Made by a program: the position numbers and the translations under genes. DNA of 32,964 nucleotides. Source: Microvirga pakistanensis. GTDB taxonomy: Bacteria; Pseudomonadota; Alphaproteobacteria; Rhizobiales; Beijerinckiaceae. Of this stretch, positions 25,223 through 32,964 are shown one piece after another. Under the pieces are notes generated by a model, which saw only the letters and a list, made by a program, of their open reading frames with translations, did not search any database and was not told where the DNA came from. Position 1 is the first letter of the stretch, and each line of letters opens with the position of its first letter. The stretch is from positions 1 through 32,964 of the forward strand of contig NZ_SPJX01000330.1 of NCBI RefSeq assembly GCF_004458765.1. The letters are read 5' to 3'.

Positions 25223-26092
25223 TCATTCGAGATTGATGACACCTAATCCGAAGCCGGACTGGTTGTGGGTGATCCACACCTCGCCCTGTCCAAGCATCAT
25301 CCCCTTGTCCCGCACGAAGAGTGCCTCGAAGGTGGATTTCGCAACAACCTCGCGAATACGTGGGTCCATGACCATCTCCTTCGCCGCCATGAGCTGATCA
25401 TGGTTGCGAATGTTCCGCCTGGTCCTTCCGGTCACCACCAGAGGATAGTGGGCCACCCGGACGAGGAGTCGGACATCATTGGAGCGAAAGGCGGCTTTGA
25501 CGCGTCTGAAGCTGTAGTAGGCCTCCAGGGGATCAAAGTTCAGGCTGCGGTAGCTGGCCTCGATCTCGGGCGTCAGCTTCGGCCGGGAGAACCCTGCTTC
25601 CGGTGTTCTCACCGGCAGGTCCATGGACCTCCGCAATTCCCGTACAAGGAGGTTGAGGGCCCGATGGCGATCGTACAAAGCCTGCAATTCCGATGAACGG
25701 CTCTGCTCTGCTCCGGCCGCAAGGGATCCTGTCATGGCCGTGGCGTTGGTCCCTGTACCCCGCCACCCTTGAGCGGTGGAGGTCCTCTCCAATGCGGTAT
25801 CGAATTGGGTGCGCGCGATCCAGACCCTCTCCTCGACCTCGGCAAGCACCTGCTCGTGCGACGGCCTGAAACCTGGGCCTTTCGCGAGGTCGGACGGAAG
25901 GGCTCTCATGGCCTCCTGCGGCTTCGGCCCCTTGGGTTCGTCGGTTGGATAGCGAGGATCGATCTTGTACGTCCTGCCGTAGGCCCGGACGAAGAAAGGG
26001 TCCGCATGGACCGGCACAGCCCAAAGGAGGACTGGCAGCCACACGAAGAATCCGTGAACCTTTGCGGTGAAGCGGGCCATTGCCGCCTCCAT
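25223..26092 (-). CDS. Secreted protein of unknown function
   Basis: The protein has 289 residues with a signal peptide (KVHGFFVWLPVLLWAVPVHA, cleaved near residue 30). The middle (residues 75-160) is helical and charged. The last ~80 residues (VAHYPLVVTGRTRRNI, then KSTFEALFVRDKGMMLGQGE and VWI) match a recurring motif, YPL...F..LF....G.M.G.GE.W, seen in secreted proteins often found with DUF1311-type lysozyme-inhibitor domains. That family recall is from memory and not certain. The gene precedes a peptidoglycan-cleaving enzyme in the same direction, suggesting an envelope role. The start could be either Met 1 or Met 5. Confidence 0.7.
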   Translation of the reverse strand: MEAAMARFTAKVHGFFVWLPVLLWAVPVHADPFFVRAYGRTYKIDPRYPTDEPKGPKPQEAMRALPSDLAKGPGFRPSHEQVLAEVEERVWIARTQFDTALERTSTAQGWRGTGTNATAMTGSLAAGAEQSRSSELQALYDRHRALNLLVRELRRSMDLPVRTPEAGFSRPKLTPEIEASYRSLNFDPLEAYYSFRRVKAAFRSNDVRLLVRVAHYPLVVTGRTRRNIRNHDQLMAAKEMVMDPRIREVVAKSTFEALFVRDKGMMLGQGEVWITHNQSGFGLGVINLE

Positions 26093-26202
26093 TCAGAGGA
26101 AACCGGTCGGCCCGGTGTCCGCCTCAGCTTCTAACGGCGAAGTTGATAGGGCAGCTTTCGAGCAGGCAAGCTGCCGTGGTCGATCTCGGTCCGGTTCTGT
26201 CT

Positions 26203-26406
26203 CTAGTGAAGCCGACGGTCGGAAACCACGCCTCGGACTTGAACCAGCTTGTTGAGCTTGCGCTGATCCACACCCAGCTGTCCAGCCCACTCAGCAAGTG
26301 CGGAGCTGTAAAGCTGAGCCAAAAAGCCTCTCGGGTTCTCTGCACCGGTCTTCAGCCTGACCAGTTCACCCAAGGCTTGTTTCAGAAGCCTACGATCTAC
26401 AGGCAT
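26203..26406 (-). CDS. Conserved-looking small protein
   Basis: This 67-residue reading starts at ATG 26406, with AAGGTG about 7 bases upstream. The pattern of hydrophobic and charged residues (RLLKQALGELVRLKTG, then LAEWAGQLGVDQRKLNKLVQ) suggests three amphipathic helices and reads like a real protein. The open frame extends to 26451 without a better start. No family is recognised. It lies just downstream of the terminator of the hemA-RND operon and points the same way. Confidence 0.5.
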   Translation of the reverse strand: MPVDRRLLKQALGELVRLKTGAENPRGFLAQLYSSALAEWAGQLGVDQRKLNKLVQVRGVVSDRRLH

Positions 26407-26456
26407 CGTCACACCTTGCTCTGAGGTGCTCAATGTGCTCTCTGGACGCACGCGCG

Positions 26457-26516
26457 GTCAAAAGAGAAAAAGGCTTAAAGGTCGCTTCGAGGGAAGATCA
26501 CCCCCTAGCGACCTTC
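26457..26516 (-). terminator. Likely intrinsic terminator of the hemA-efflux operon
   Basis: On the minus strand AAGGTCGC (26516-26509) pairs exactly with GCGACCTT (26486-26479). The 22-base loop can form an inner AGGG/CCCT stem. It is followed by TAAGCCTTTTTCTCTTTT, a T-rich tail. The hairpin starts 165 bases after the stop of the RND pump gene. It is the only hairpin with a T tail I found in the window. Confidence 0.6.
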
Positions 26517-26680
26517 CTAGGTCGCCCGAGGCCACAAGGGTTTGGGGCTGCGGAGCGGTAGGTCTCATATTGCCACTTCTCGGAAGTATGACCTCCGTCT
26601 GCTCATGAGGCGGTGCGCGGACCTTCATTTCATTTGCTGTTGATTAGTCTTTGACGGAATGTTGACCTTCACCAGTTGAG

Positions 26681-29600
26681 CTATGCGGGGCGTCGTTTAC
26701 TGATCCAGAACGGGCGCAGCCCAATTCCGGAGAGCCGCTCCAGGTAAAGATACAAGACAGGCGTGATGAAGAGGGTGAGGAACTGCGACACGATGAGGCC
26801 CCCGATGACCGCAATCCCAAGCGGCTGACGCAGCTCGGAACCAGCCCCGTGGCCAATGGCAATCGGGACCGCGCCGGCCAGAGCGACGGCAGTGGTCATC
26901 AGGATCGGACGAAAGCGCATGCGACAGGCTTCCCGGATCGCAGCGAGCGGCGGGAGACCTTCGCGCTGATGAACAATCGCTTGATCAACCATCATGATGG
27001 CGTTCTTCTTGACGATCCCAAACAGCAATAGGACGCCTATCAGCCCCATGATGTTCAATTCCATCTGACAAAGGTAAAGGGCGGCGACCGCCCCAATGGC
27101 GGCGGCCGGCAAGCCCGCCAGGATCGTGACGGGATGGACAAGGCTCTCGTACAGCATGCCGAGGACGATGTAGATTGTCAGGATCGCTGCCGCGAGCAGC
27201 AGCGGCTGATCGCGTACCATGTCCTGGAAGACGCGAGCTGTCCCGGTAAAGTCGGTGGTTATGGTTGCAGGGACGCCTTCTTCGAGCCTGAGGGCATGAA
27301 TCCGATTCACGGCCTCGCCGAGCGGAACTCCAGCCGCTGTATCAAAGGAGATCGTCACGATTGGCCGCTGTCCCAGTTGGACGATGGAGCGCGGACCCGC
27401 CGTTTGCTCAATGGTTGCAAAGGATGAGAGCGGGACCAGAACGCCGCTTTCGGACTGAACAGTCACGAGATCGAGCGGGTTCATGGTCCAGGCAAGGCGG
27501 GGATCAAACTCGATCAGAACCTGATAGCTGTCCGCGCCGCCATAGATCGTCGCCGCCTGCCGTGCGGCGAAGCCGGTGTGCAGAGTCGAGCGCACTTGCT
27601 CAGCCGTGATCCCGAGCTGGCGCGCCTTGTCGTGGTCGACGTGGAGGGTAGCCTGCAAGGTGGTCTCCCTCAGATCCGCGCGGACGCCAATGAACATGGC
27701 ATCCTGGCTCATCCGGTGAGCCAGCCGCGCCGACCAGCTCTGCAGCTCAGAATGGGACTGAGCCTGCACTGTAAGCTGATATGCGCTCTGGCCAGACCGG
27801 TTTCCCATCCGGGCGTTCTGAGCCGTTGTGACATGACTCTCGATACCGGGCAGTTGATCCAGATCGCGGCGTAAATCAGTTAATACCTGCGGAAGCGGAG
27901 AGCGCCCAGCCTTGGCTTTCAGCTCTACAAACAAACGCCCCTCATTGAGGCGCGTGGTGCCGGTAGTGCCAATCTCCGAGACCACCTCGGCCACATGAGA
28001 GGAGGCGCGCAAAACCTGCTCGACCTGACGTTGCAACTCGACCATCGCCGCGAAGGACACATCCTGGCGCGCCTCGGTTGAGATCATGATCTGCCCGATA
28101 TCCTCCTGAGGGAGGAAACCCTTCGGAATGGTTCGGAACAGCCAGCCTGAGGCGACAAGGCTGACGACGAACACGATCAGCATCAGCGGACGAAACCTTA
28201 GGCTTAGATCCAGACCTATGGTATAATAGTGTGTCAGTCTCGACATCGCGCGATCCGCCAGGTTGTGGCGGCCGCCTTTCCGTTCCCTGACGCCGGGCAG
28301 TTGGGCGGCGAGCATCGGGGTAAGGCTCAGGGAGACCAGTACGGAGATCGCCAGAGACACCGAGACTGTCATGGCAAATGGGCTAAGAATGCGTCCAACC
28401 ACGCCCTCCATCATCAGCAACGGAATGAACGCTGCGATGAGCGAAACGGTGATGGATACGACCGTGAAGGCAACCTCTTTCGCTCCCTTCAGGGCCGCTG
28501 CGTGAGGCGGTATTCCAGCCTCAATGTGACGCACGATGTTGTCGGTCACCACAATGGCATCATCGACCACGAGACCGACCGAGAGGGTCAATGCCAGCAG
28601 CGTGATGTTGTCCACGGACAAGCCGAGAGCATACATGGCCGCAAAAGTGGCCACAATCGAGACCGGAATGGTGACACTCGGGATCAGCGTCGTGGCGAGA
28701 CGGCCAAGACCGAGATAAAGGACAGCGCAGACAAGGCCGACGGTGATCACCAAAGTAAAGGTGACATCATCGATGGCCGTGCGGATCGACAAAGAGCGAT
28801 CGTTCATCGTGGTGAGGGATACACTGGGCCCCAGCTCAATCTGGATACGGGGCAGGGCTGCCCGAATCCTGTCCACCACCTCAATCGTGTTAGCATCGGG
28901 CTGGCGCTGCACCGCCAAAACCAGCGCGGGTGAACCATTGTGCCAGCTCGCGCGCTGCTCATCCTCAACGGAGTCGATCACCTTGGCGATGTCGCCAAGG
29001 CGGATGGGACGCGCCTTGCGGTTCGCGATGATGAGATCGCGCCAGGCTTGCGCGTCACCGAGTTGGGTCGAGACCTCGATGGCGAGCTGCTGGTCCGATC
29101 TCACGAGGGAGCCGACGGGCGTATGGGCGCTGGCGGCGCGCACGGCGCGCTCCACCTCGTCCACACTGATGCCACGGGCCGCCAGGATTAAGGGATCAAC
29201 CTGGATGCGCACCGCATACTTCTGTCCTCCGGCGATTGTAATCTGAGCGACGCCGGGGATTGCGGAGAGGCGTGGTGAGATCACGGTGCGGACGAATCCA
29301 TCGAGCCGCCAGAGGGGATGCGTGTCGCTTCTCAAGATGATCAGCATGACCGGCGCGTCCGCTGGGTTGAGCTTACGGTAGACGGGCGAGCCTATCATCT
29401 CAACTGGCAGCTGCGGCTGGGCGCGTGCGATGGCGGCCTGAACATCGGTCGCCGCCATATCGATGTCGCGCTCCAGTGCAAACTCCAGAGTGATGGTGGA
29501 TGCGCCCTGAATGTTGGTCGCGCTGATCTCCCGAACGGAAGGGATGGTCGAAAATTCCTTGATGAGGGGCGTCGAGACGGTGGTTGCCATGGTCTCGGGG

Positions 29601-29764
29601 CTGGCACCGGGCAGCGAGGTTGAGACGGAAATGGTCGGGATATCGATGCGGGGCAGGGCTGCGACAGGAAGGTGCCGACAGGCCATGAGGCCAACGAGTG
29701 TCAGGGCTACCATCAGCAGGATTGTGGCAACCGGCCGTCTGATGAAGGGGGCCGAAATATTCAT
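26681..29764 (-). CDS. RND efflux pump, inner-membrane transporter (HAE family, MdtB/MdtC-like)
   Basis: This is a full-length 1027-residue RND transporter. The N-terminus [20 protein letters not shown] is the typical first membrane helix. The proton-relay Asp pair is in GLVVDDAIVVTDN (near residue 405), and the partner Lys is in FGIVKKNAIMMVDQA (near 945). Two large periplasmic loops are complete (LPRIDIPTISVSTSLPGAS and the second-half porter region). Resemblance is strongest to the MdtB/MdtC group. Such pumps expel toxic organic molecules using the proton gradient, with an adaptor and an outer-membrane channel. The adaptor gene overlaps it by ATGA; no outer-membrane channel gene is present in the window. 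Confidence 0.94.
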   Translation of the reverse strand: MNISAPFIRRPVATILLMVALTLVGLMACRHLPVAALPRIDIPTISVSTSLPGASPETMATTVSTPLIKEFSTIPSVREISATNIQGASTITLEFALERDIDMAATDVQAAIARAQPQLPVEMIGSPVYRKLNPADAPVMLIILRSDTHPLWRLDGFVRTVISPRLSAIPGVAQITIAGGQKYAVRIQVDPLILAARGISVDEVERAVRAASAHTPVGSLVRSDQQLAIEVSTQLGDAQAWRDLIIANRKARPIRLGDIAKVIDSVEDEQRASWHNGSPALVLAVQRQPDANTIEVVDRIRAALPRIQIELGPSVSLTTMNDRSLSIRTAIDDVTFTLVITVGLVCAVLYLGLGRLATTLIPSVTIPVSIVATFAAMYALGLSVDNITLLALTLSVGLVVDDAIVVTDNIVRHIEAGIPPHAAALKGAKEVAFTVVSITVSLIAAFIPLLMMEGVVGRILSPFAMTVSVSLAISVLVSLSLTPMLAAQLPGVRERKGGRHNLADRAMSRLTHYYTIGLDLSLRFRPLMLIVFVVSLVASGWLFRTIPKGFLPQEDIGQIMISTEARQDVSFAAMVELQRQVEQVLRASSHVAEVVSEIGTTGTTRLNEGRLFVELKAKAGRSPLPQVLTDLRRDLDQLPGIESHVTTAQNARMGNRSGQSAYQLTVQAQSHSELQSWSARLAHRMSQDAMFIGVRADLRETTLQATLHVDHDKARQLGITAEQVRSTLHTGFAARQAATIYGGADSYQVLIEFDPRLAWTMNPLDLVTVQSESGVLVPLSSFATIEQTAGPRSIVQLGQRPIVTISFDTAAGVPLGEAVNRIHALRLEEGVPATITTDFTGTARVFQDMVRDQPLLLAAAILTIYIVLGMLYESLVHPVTILAGLPAAAIGAVAALYLCQMELNIMGLIGVLLLFGIVKKNAIMMVDQAIVHQREGLPPLAAIREACRMRFRPILMTTAVALAGAVPIAIGHGAGSELRQPLGIAVIGGLIVSQFLTLFITPVLYLYLERLSGIGLRPFWISKRRPA

Positions 29765-31014
29765 GGGCGCACAGGTCGGGCGTCGGCGCTGAGAGAGCTC
29801 TGCGCCAGCGGTGTTGGAGCAATGGCCGTCTCTGCAATCATACTACCGTGCTGCAAGCGTGCTTGGCCTTCGACCACCACGCGCTCGCCGGGGATGAGGC
29901 CCTTGGCAATGACAGCCTCGTCTTGGTTGGTGTGGAGAGGATCAACATGGCGCATCTCGACGACACCACTCGGTCGGACAACGAAGACATGATGGCCGCT
30001 GCGGCCTGTCTGCAGTGCAACGAGCGGAACAGCCGTCGCATCGGGATACTCTCCGAGCGTCAGTTCAACACGAACATACTGGCCCGGCCACAAATCGTTG
30101 CTGGCCTTCAGGGTGGCTCTGGCAAGAATGGTGCCGGAACTGACATCAATGGATGAGTCGATGAATGTCAGGTCCGCCTCTGCCGACGTTGAGCCATCCT
30201 GACTGGTGAGAACCCGCCCGATGCTCTTGCCCCCAGGTCGAGAGAGAGCCGCACGCAGTAAAGGAAGATCGCGCTCCGGCAGGGAGAACGAGACCTGCAA
30301 GGGCGACATCCGTGTAATGACTACAAGCCCATCTCCGGACAGATCGGAGCCGCGCACGACATGGCCTTCACTCCCCTGCACGACACCAGCGCGTCCGCTG
30401 ATGGGAGCGGTGATCCTGGTGTGCCCCAGCCTGGTCCGATCCATGGCCAGGGCCGCCTCGCTCGCGGCAACATTGGCGGCGGCGATCCTGACTTCGGCAG
30501 CGACATCCTCTGCCTGGGCCTGGGTGGCGACAGATCGGGACAGCAACTCGAGGGTTCGTCTGAGTGCAGCCTCCGCTTTGTCCAACACGGCTCGATCGCG
30601 GGCGAGGGCTGCCTCACTGCGGACCATCTGCGCCTGGAGTTCGCGATCATCAAGGCGGAATAGAAGGTCCCCGGCCTCAACCTCCGCACCGTCATGGATA
30701 CGCCGCTCAACGATGGTGCCGTCGAGGCGGGCTCGGACAGTCACGCGCGCGATCGGCTCGATCCAGCCTATGCTCGTCCGGGTGATGGGCATTGCTTTTG
30801 CGCGAACAGGAGCCGTGATCACGGCGATTGGGGATGACCTCTTCTGCGGAAGCGAGCCCTGCGCTGATGCTGAAGGATCGGAAGTCGGACTTGATGCCCC
30901 TGACACTTTGGCCACTGAGATCTGGGCCGAGGCCTGTCCTTCCGCCCCTGCCAGCACGTACCAGAGGCCGCCAGCAGACAATGCTGCAAGCAGGAGAAAA
31001 GCAGTGCGGATCAC
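29761..31014 (-). CDS. RND efflux periplasmic adaptor (membrane fusion protein)
   Basis: The adaptor has 417 residues and starts at GTG 31014. An N-terminal hydrophobic segment ([20 protein letters not shown]) anchors or exports it. A Ser/Pro-rich linker leads to the lipoyl/barrel-sandwich halves ([20 protein letters not shown] and [10 protein letters not shown]) around an alpha-helical hairpin at about 125-190. The beta-barrel and membrane-proximal domains complete it ([35 protein letters not shown]). It bridges the pump and an outer-membrane channel. GTGA overlap with the hemA stop and ATGA overlap with the pump start make a tightly coupled three-gene operon. Confidence 0.94.
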   Translation of the reverse strand: MIRTAFLLLAALSAGGLWYVLAGAEGQASAQISVAKVSGASSPTSDPSASAQGSLPQKRSSPIAVITAPVRAKAMPITRTSIGWIEPIARVTVRARLDGTIVERRIHDGAEVEAGDLLFRLDDRELQAQMVRSEAALARDRAVLDKAEAALRRTLELLSRSVATQAQAEDVAAEVRIAAANVAASEAALAMDRTRLGHTRITAPISGRAGVVQGSEGHVVRGSDLSGDGLVVITRMSPLQVSFSLPERDLPLLRAALSRPGGKSIGRVLTSQDGSTSAEADLTFIDSSIDVSSGTILARATLKASNDLWPGQYVRVELTLGEYPDATAVPLVALQTGRSGHHVFVVRPSGVVEMRHVDPLHTNQDEAVIAKGLIPGERVVVEGQARLQHGSMIAETAIAPTPLAQSSLSADARPVRP

Positions 31015-32456
31015 TGTCTGTGCCCCGCTTGCCGAGCTGCCAGCGTGCGCTCACGCGCCTCGAGCACCAATCCCCTGAACGGCAAATCGAGTGCCTTCCA
31101 GGTTTCAACGAGCGCGCTTGTCAGCGCCTCCACATGGACGTCAGTGTGAAGCGGGCCAGGGGTGATGCGCAGTCGCTCCGTGCCGCGGGGCACGGTGGGA
31201 TAATTGATCGGCTGAATGTAGATGCCGTGCTTTTCCAGAAGGCGGTCCGAGGCCGCCTTGCAGGCCTCCGCATCGCCCACCATCACCGGCACGATGTGCG
31301 TCGGCGTGGCGAGCATTGGCAGATCCGCCCGGATCAGCGCGTCCTTGACCCGCGCCACCTGGCATTGCTGTCCCTGACGCTCGATGGATGAGCCCTTGAG
31401 ATGGCGCACGGAGATCGTGGCCGCAGCGGCCACGCTCGGCGGTAGCGCAGTGCTGAAGATGAAGCCGGGGGCATGGCTGCGAACCGCATCGATGACCGAG
31501 GCCGATCCCGCGATATACCCGCCCATGACGCCGAAGGCCTTGCCCAGTGTGCCCTCGATCACGTCGATGCGGGGCATCACGCCGAGCCGCTCCGCCAGGC
31601 CCGCACCGCGTGGGCCATACATACCGACCGCATGCACCTCGTCGATATAGGTCATAGCAGCGTAGCGCTCGGCCAAGTCGCAGATCTGCCGGATAGGCGC
31701 CACGTCGCCATCCATGGAATAGACGCTCTCGAACACGATGAGCTTGGGCCGGCGGCCCGCCGCCTGGAGCAGCTCCTCCAGGTGTTCGAGATCGTTGTGG
31801 CGGAAGATCACCTTGTCGCAGCCTGACTGACGCACACCCTCGATGATCGAGTTGTGGTTGAGCTCATCCGACAGGATGAGACAGTTCGGGATCAGCTTAG
31901 CGAGCGTCGAGATGCCGGTCTGGTTCGAAACATAGCCGGAGGTGAAGACCAGAGCGGCTTCCTTGCCGTGCAGGTCGGCAAGCTCCGCCTCGAGTTCCAC
32001 AATCGGATGGCTGTTGCCGGAGATGTTGCGGGTGCCGCCGGCGCCCGTGCCATGGCGCGCCGCCGCATCGATCATCGCCTCGACAACGACAGGATGCTGG
32101 CCCATGCCGAGGTAATCGTTGGAGCACCACACGGTGATCTCGCGCGGGCCGTCCGGAGCATGCCAGATCGCGGCCGGAAAGCGGCCTGCGATGCGCTCGA
32201 GATCCACAAAGGAGCGATACCGCCGCTCAGTCTTCAGTCGCGCAATAGCGGTGTCGAAATAATCATTGTAGTTTCTCGGAAGCGGGTCCTGCCACACAGG
32301 CGATTGCATCGGCTTGGAGGCCCCGATTGGAGCAGACATTCGGGGCAGCAATGCTGCGGCAGTCTCGGACCTGCCGTCTGTCCTGTACGTTTCCGTGAGC
32401 TTCGCCCGGCAGCGCGGAAATTGGCCCACTCTGTGGCATTGCCTCTCTAAGATCAT
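31011..32456 (-). CDS. hemA: 5-aminolevulinate synthase with an N-terminal extension
   Basis: The enzyme condenses glycine with succinyl-CoA to 5-aminolevulinate, first step of the C4 tetrapyrrole route. Core motifs are complete: [13 protein letters not shown] at 62 onwards, [43 protein letters not shown], and the cofactor Lys 306 in EGTLGKAFG. Alphaproteobacterial HemA has about 405 residues; this reading has 481 because about 61 residues precede the core. The start at 32456 has AAGGGG 7 bases upstream, while the ATGs at 32339 and 32309 lack ribosome sites, so the extension may be real. Unusually it overlaps an efflux adaptor gene (GTGA). It may be the housekeeping copy or an additional one. 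Confidence 0.92.
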   Translation of the reverse strand: MILERQCHRVGQFPRCRAKLTETYRTDGRSETAAALLPRMSAPIGASKPMQSPVWQDPLPRNYNDYFDTAIARLKTERRYRSFVDLERIAGRFPAAIWHAPDGPREITVWCSNDYLGMGQHPVVVEAMIDAAARHGTGAGGTRNISGNSHPIVELEAELADLHGKEAALVFTSGYVSNQTGISTLAKLIPNCLILSDELNHNSIIEGVRQSGCDKVIFRHNDLEHLEELLQAAGRRPKLIVFESVYSMDGDVAPIRQICDLAERYAAMTYIDEVHAVGMYGPRGAGLAERLGVMPRIDVIEGTLGKAFGVMGGYIAGSASVIDAVRSHAPGFIFSTALPPSVAAAATISVRHLKGSSIERQGQQCQVARVKDALIRADLPMLATPTHIVPVMVGDAEACKAASDRLLEKHGIYIQPINYPTVPRGTERLRITPGPLHTDVHVEALTSALVETWKALDLPFRGLVLEARERTLAARQAGHRQ

Positions 32457-32964
32457 TGCAGTCCCCTTGATCCCGTCCGGCCTCTGTGCGTGGTGAACTC
32501 GAAGCCGGGTACGAGATCATTGTGATGGAGATGGTGAAGCGTTCAATACGGACCTACGTACGAAGTTTGACGGGACTTTGGTCCAGTTGGGTGAGGCGGA
32601 AGGACGAGGGCGGGTCAGTCGTTGTCGCCCATCCAAGCAACCAAGTCTGCCGATCTTCTGACTTGGCAACGGGCATCGAATGTGAACACGGCACGCTCAA
32701 AAGGCAGCTGAAGTCCGGGCTCTGGCAGATCGTTTTGGTAAAGTCGGCAAACCCAGTTTTCTGTTCGCATGACATACGAGATGCTGGGACAGAATAGCCA
32801 GGCCGGTTCTGGTGGTTGATCGCCTCAGTCAAGTTTTGGATTTTATCGACACCATCGGCACACCTAAAACAGAACAATCTTGTCAGCTGCGCGGGGTAAA
32901 GCGGACGCACTCGGACGGGTTGGACATGTCAGGTCCGGCTGCCGATGTGGCCGGCAAAATCGAG
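32457..32964. other. Upstream region of the hemA-efflux operon
   Basis: I see no gene that I can support in these 508 bases. Open frames exist on both strands (32486-32797 plus, 32554-32910 minus), but neither has a convincing ribosome site or family resemblance. The operon promoter must lie here; no clear -35/-10 pair or operator palindrome stands out. Confidence 0.45.

Noticed and set aside
32554..32910. 118-codon minus-strand open frame upstream of hemA
   Set aside because: No ribosome site, no recognised motif, and a Cys/Ser/Thr-rich composition unlike the neighbouring genes.
1..32964. CRISPR array, prophage or complete insertion sequence
   Set aside because: No regularly spaced repeats, no phage structural or integrase genes, and no intact transposase were seen on either strand.

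Overview
The window looks like the chromosome of an alphaproteobacterium of the Hyphomicrobiales, probably Methylobacteriaceae (Microvirga/Methylobacterium-like). The reasons are high GC, many LysR, AraC and PAS-kinase regulators, a C4-pathway 5-aminolevulinate synthase, and degenerate intergenic repeats. The assignment is inferred from gene content only. No phage, CRISPR array, complete insertion sequence or complete RNA gene was found.

Left part (1-5400): an unusual 719-residue protein joins a papain-type cysteine peptidase domain to an alpha/beta hydrolase domain. An IS110-type transposase remnant follows. Next is a LysR regulator divergent from a two-gene unit, an NTF2/SnoaL-like protein and an SDR oxidoreductase.

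Centre-left (5388-13930): an AraC regulator is divergent from a Tat-exported molybdenum aldehyde oxidoreductase operon of the paoABC type. The operon ends in an XdhC-family gene cut off after its first domain. An FMN azoreductase divergent from a LysR regulator follows, then a second AraC regulator clearly paralogous to the first. The two AraC promoters share an identical 17-base motif, and each has GCACT boxes repeated with a 20-base period.

Centre (13929-17121) is a decayed zone. An ltrA-like membrane gene runs out of frame into the C-terminal half of an RND efflux pump, which carries its own frameshift. A marR gene is frameshifted at a C tract; restoring its frame makes it end in an ATGA overlap with a 54-codon gene.

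Right part (17122-32964): a GNAT acetyltransferase sits between two copies of a degenerate ~97-base direct repeat. A three-PAS hybrid histidine kinase with two receiver domains follows. After it come small ORFs, a CCA-ended 3' tRNA fragment, a DUF3616-like protein, an MltB-type lytic transglycosylase with a secreted partner, and a tightly overlapped operon of hemA, an RND adaptor and an RND pump with a likely terminator.

The observations most worth following are the shared AraC operators, the coupling of 5-aminolevulinate synthase to an RND pump, the peptidase-hydrolase fusion, and the ltrA/RND deletion junction.
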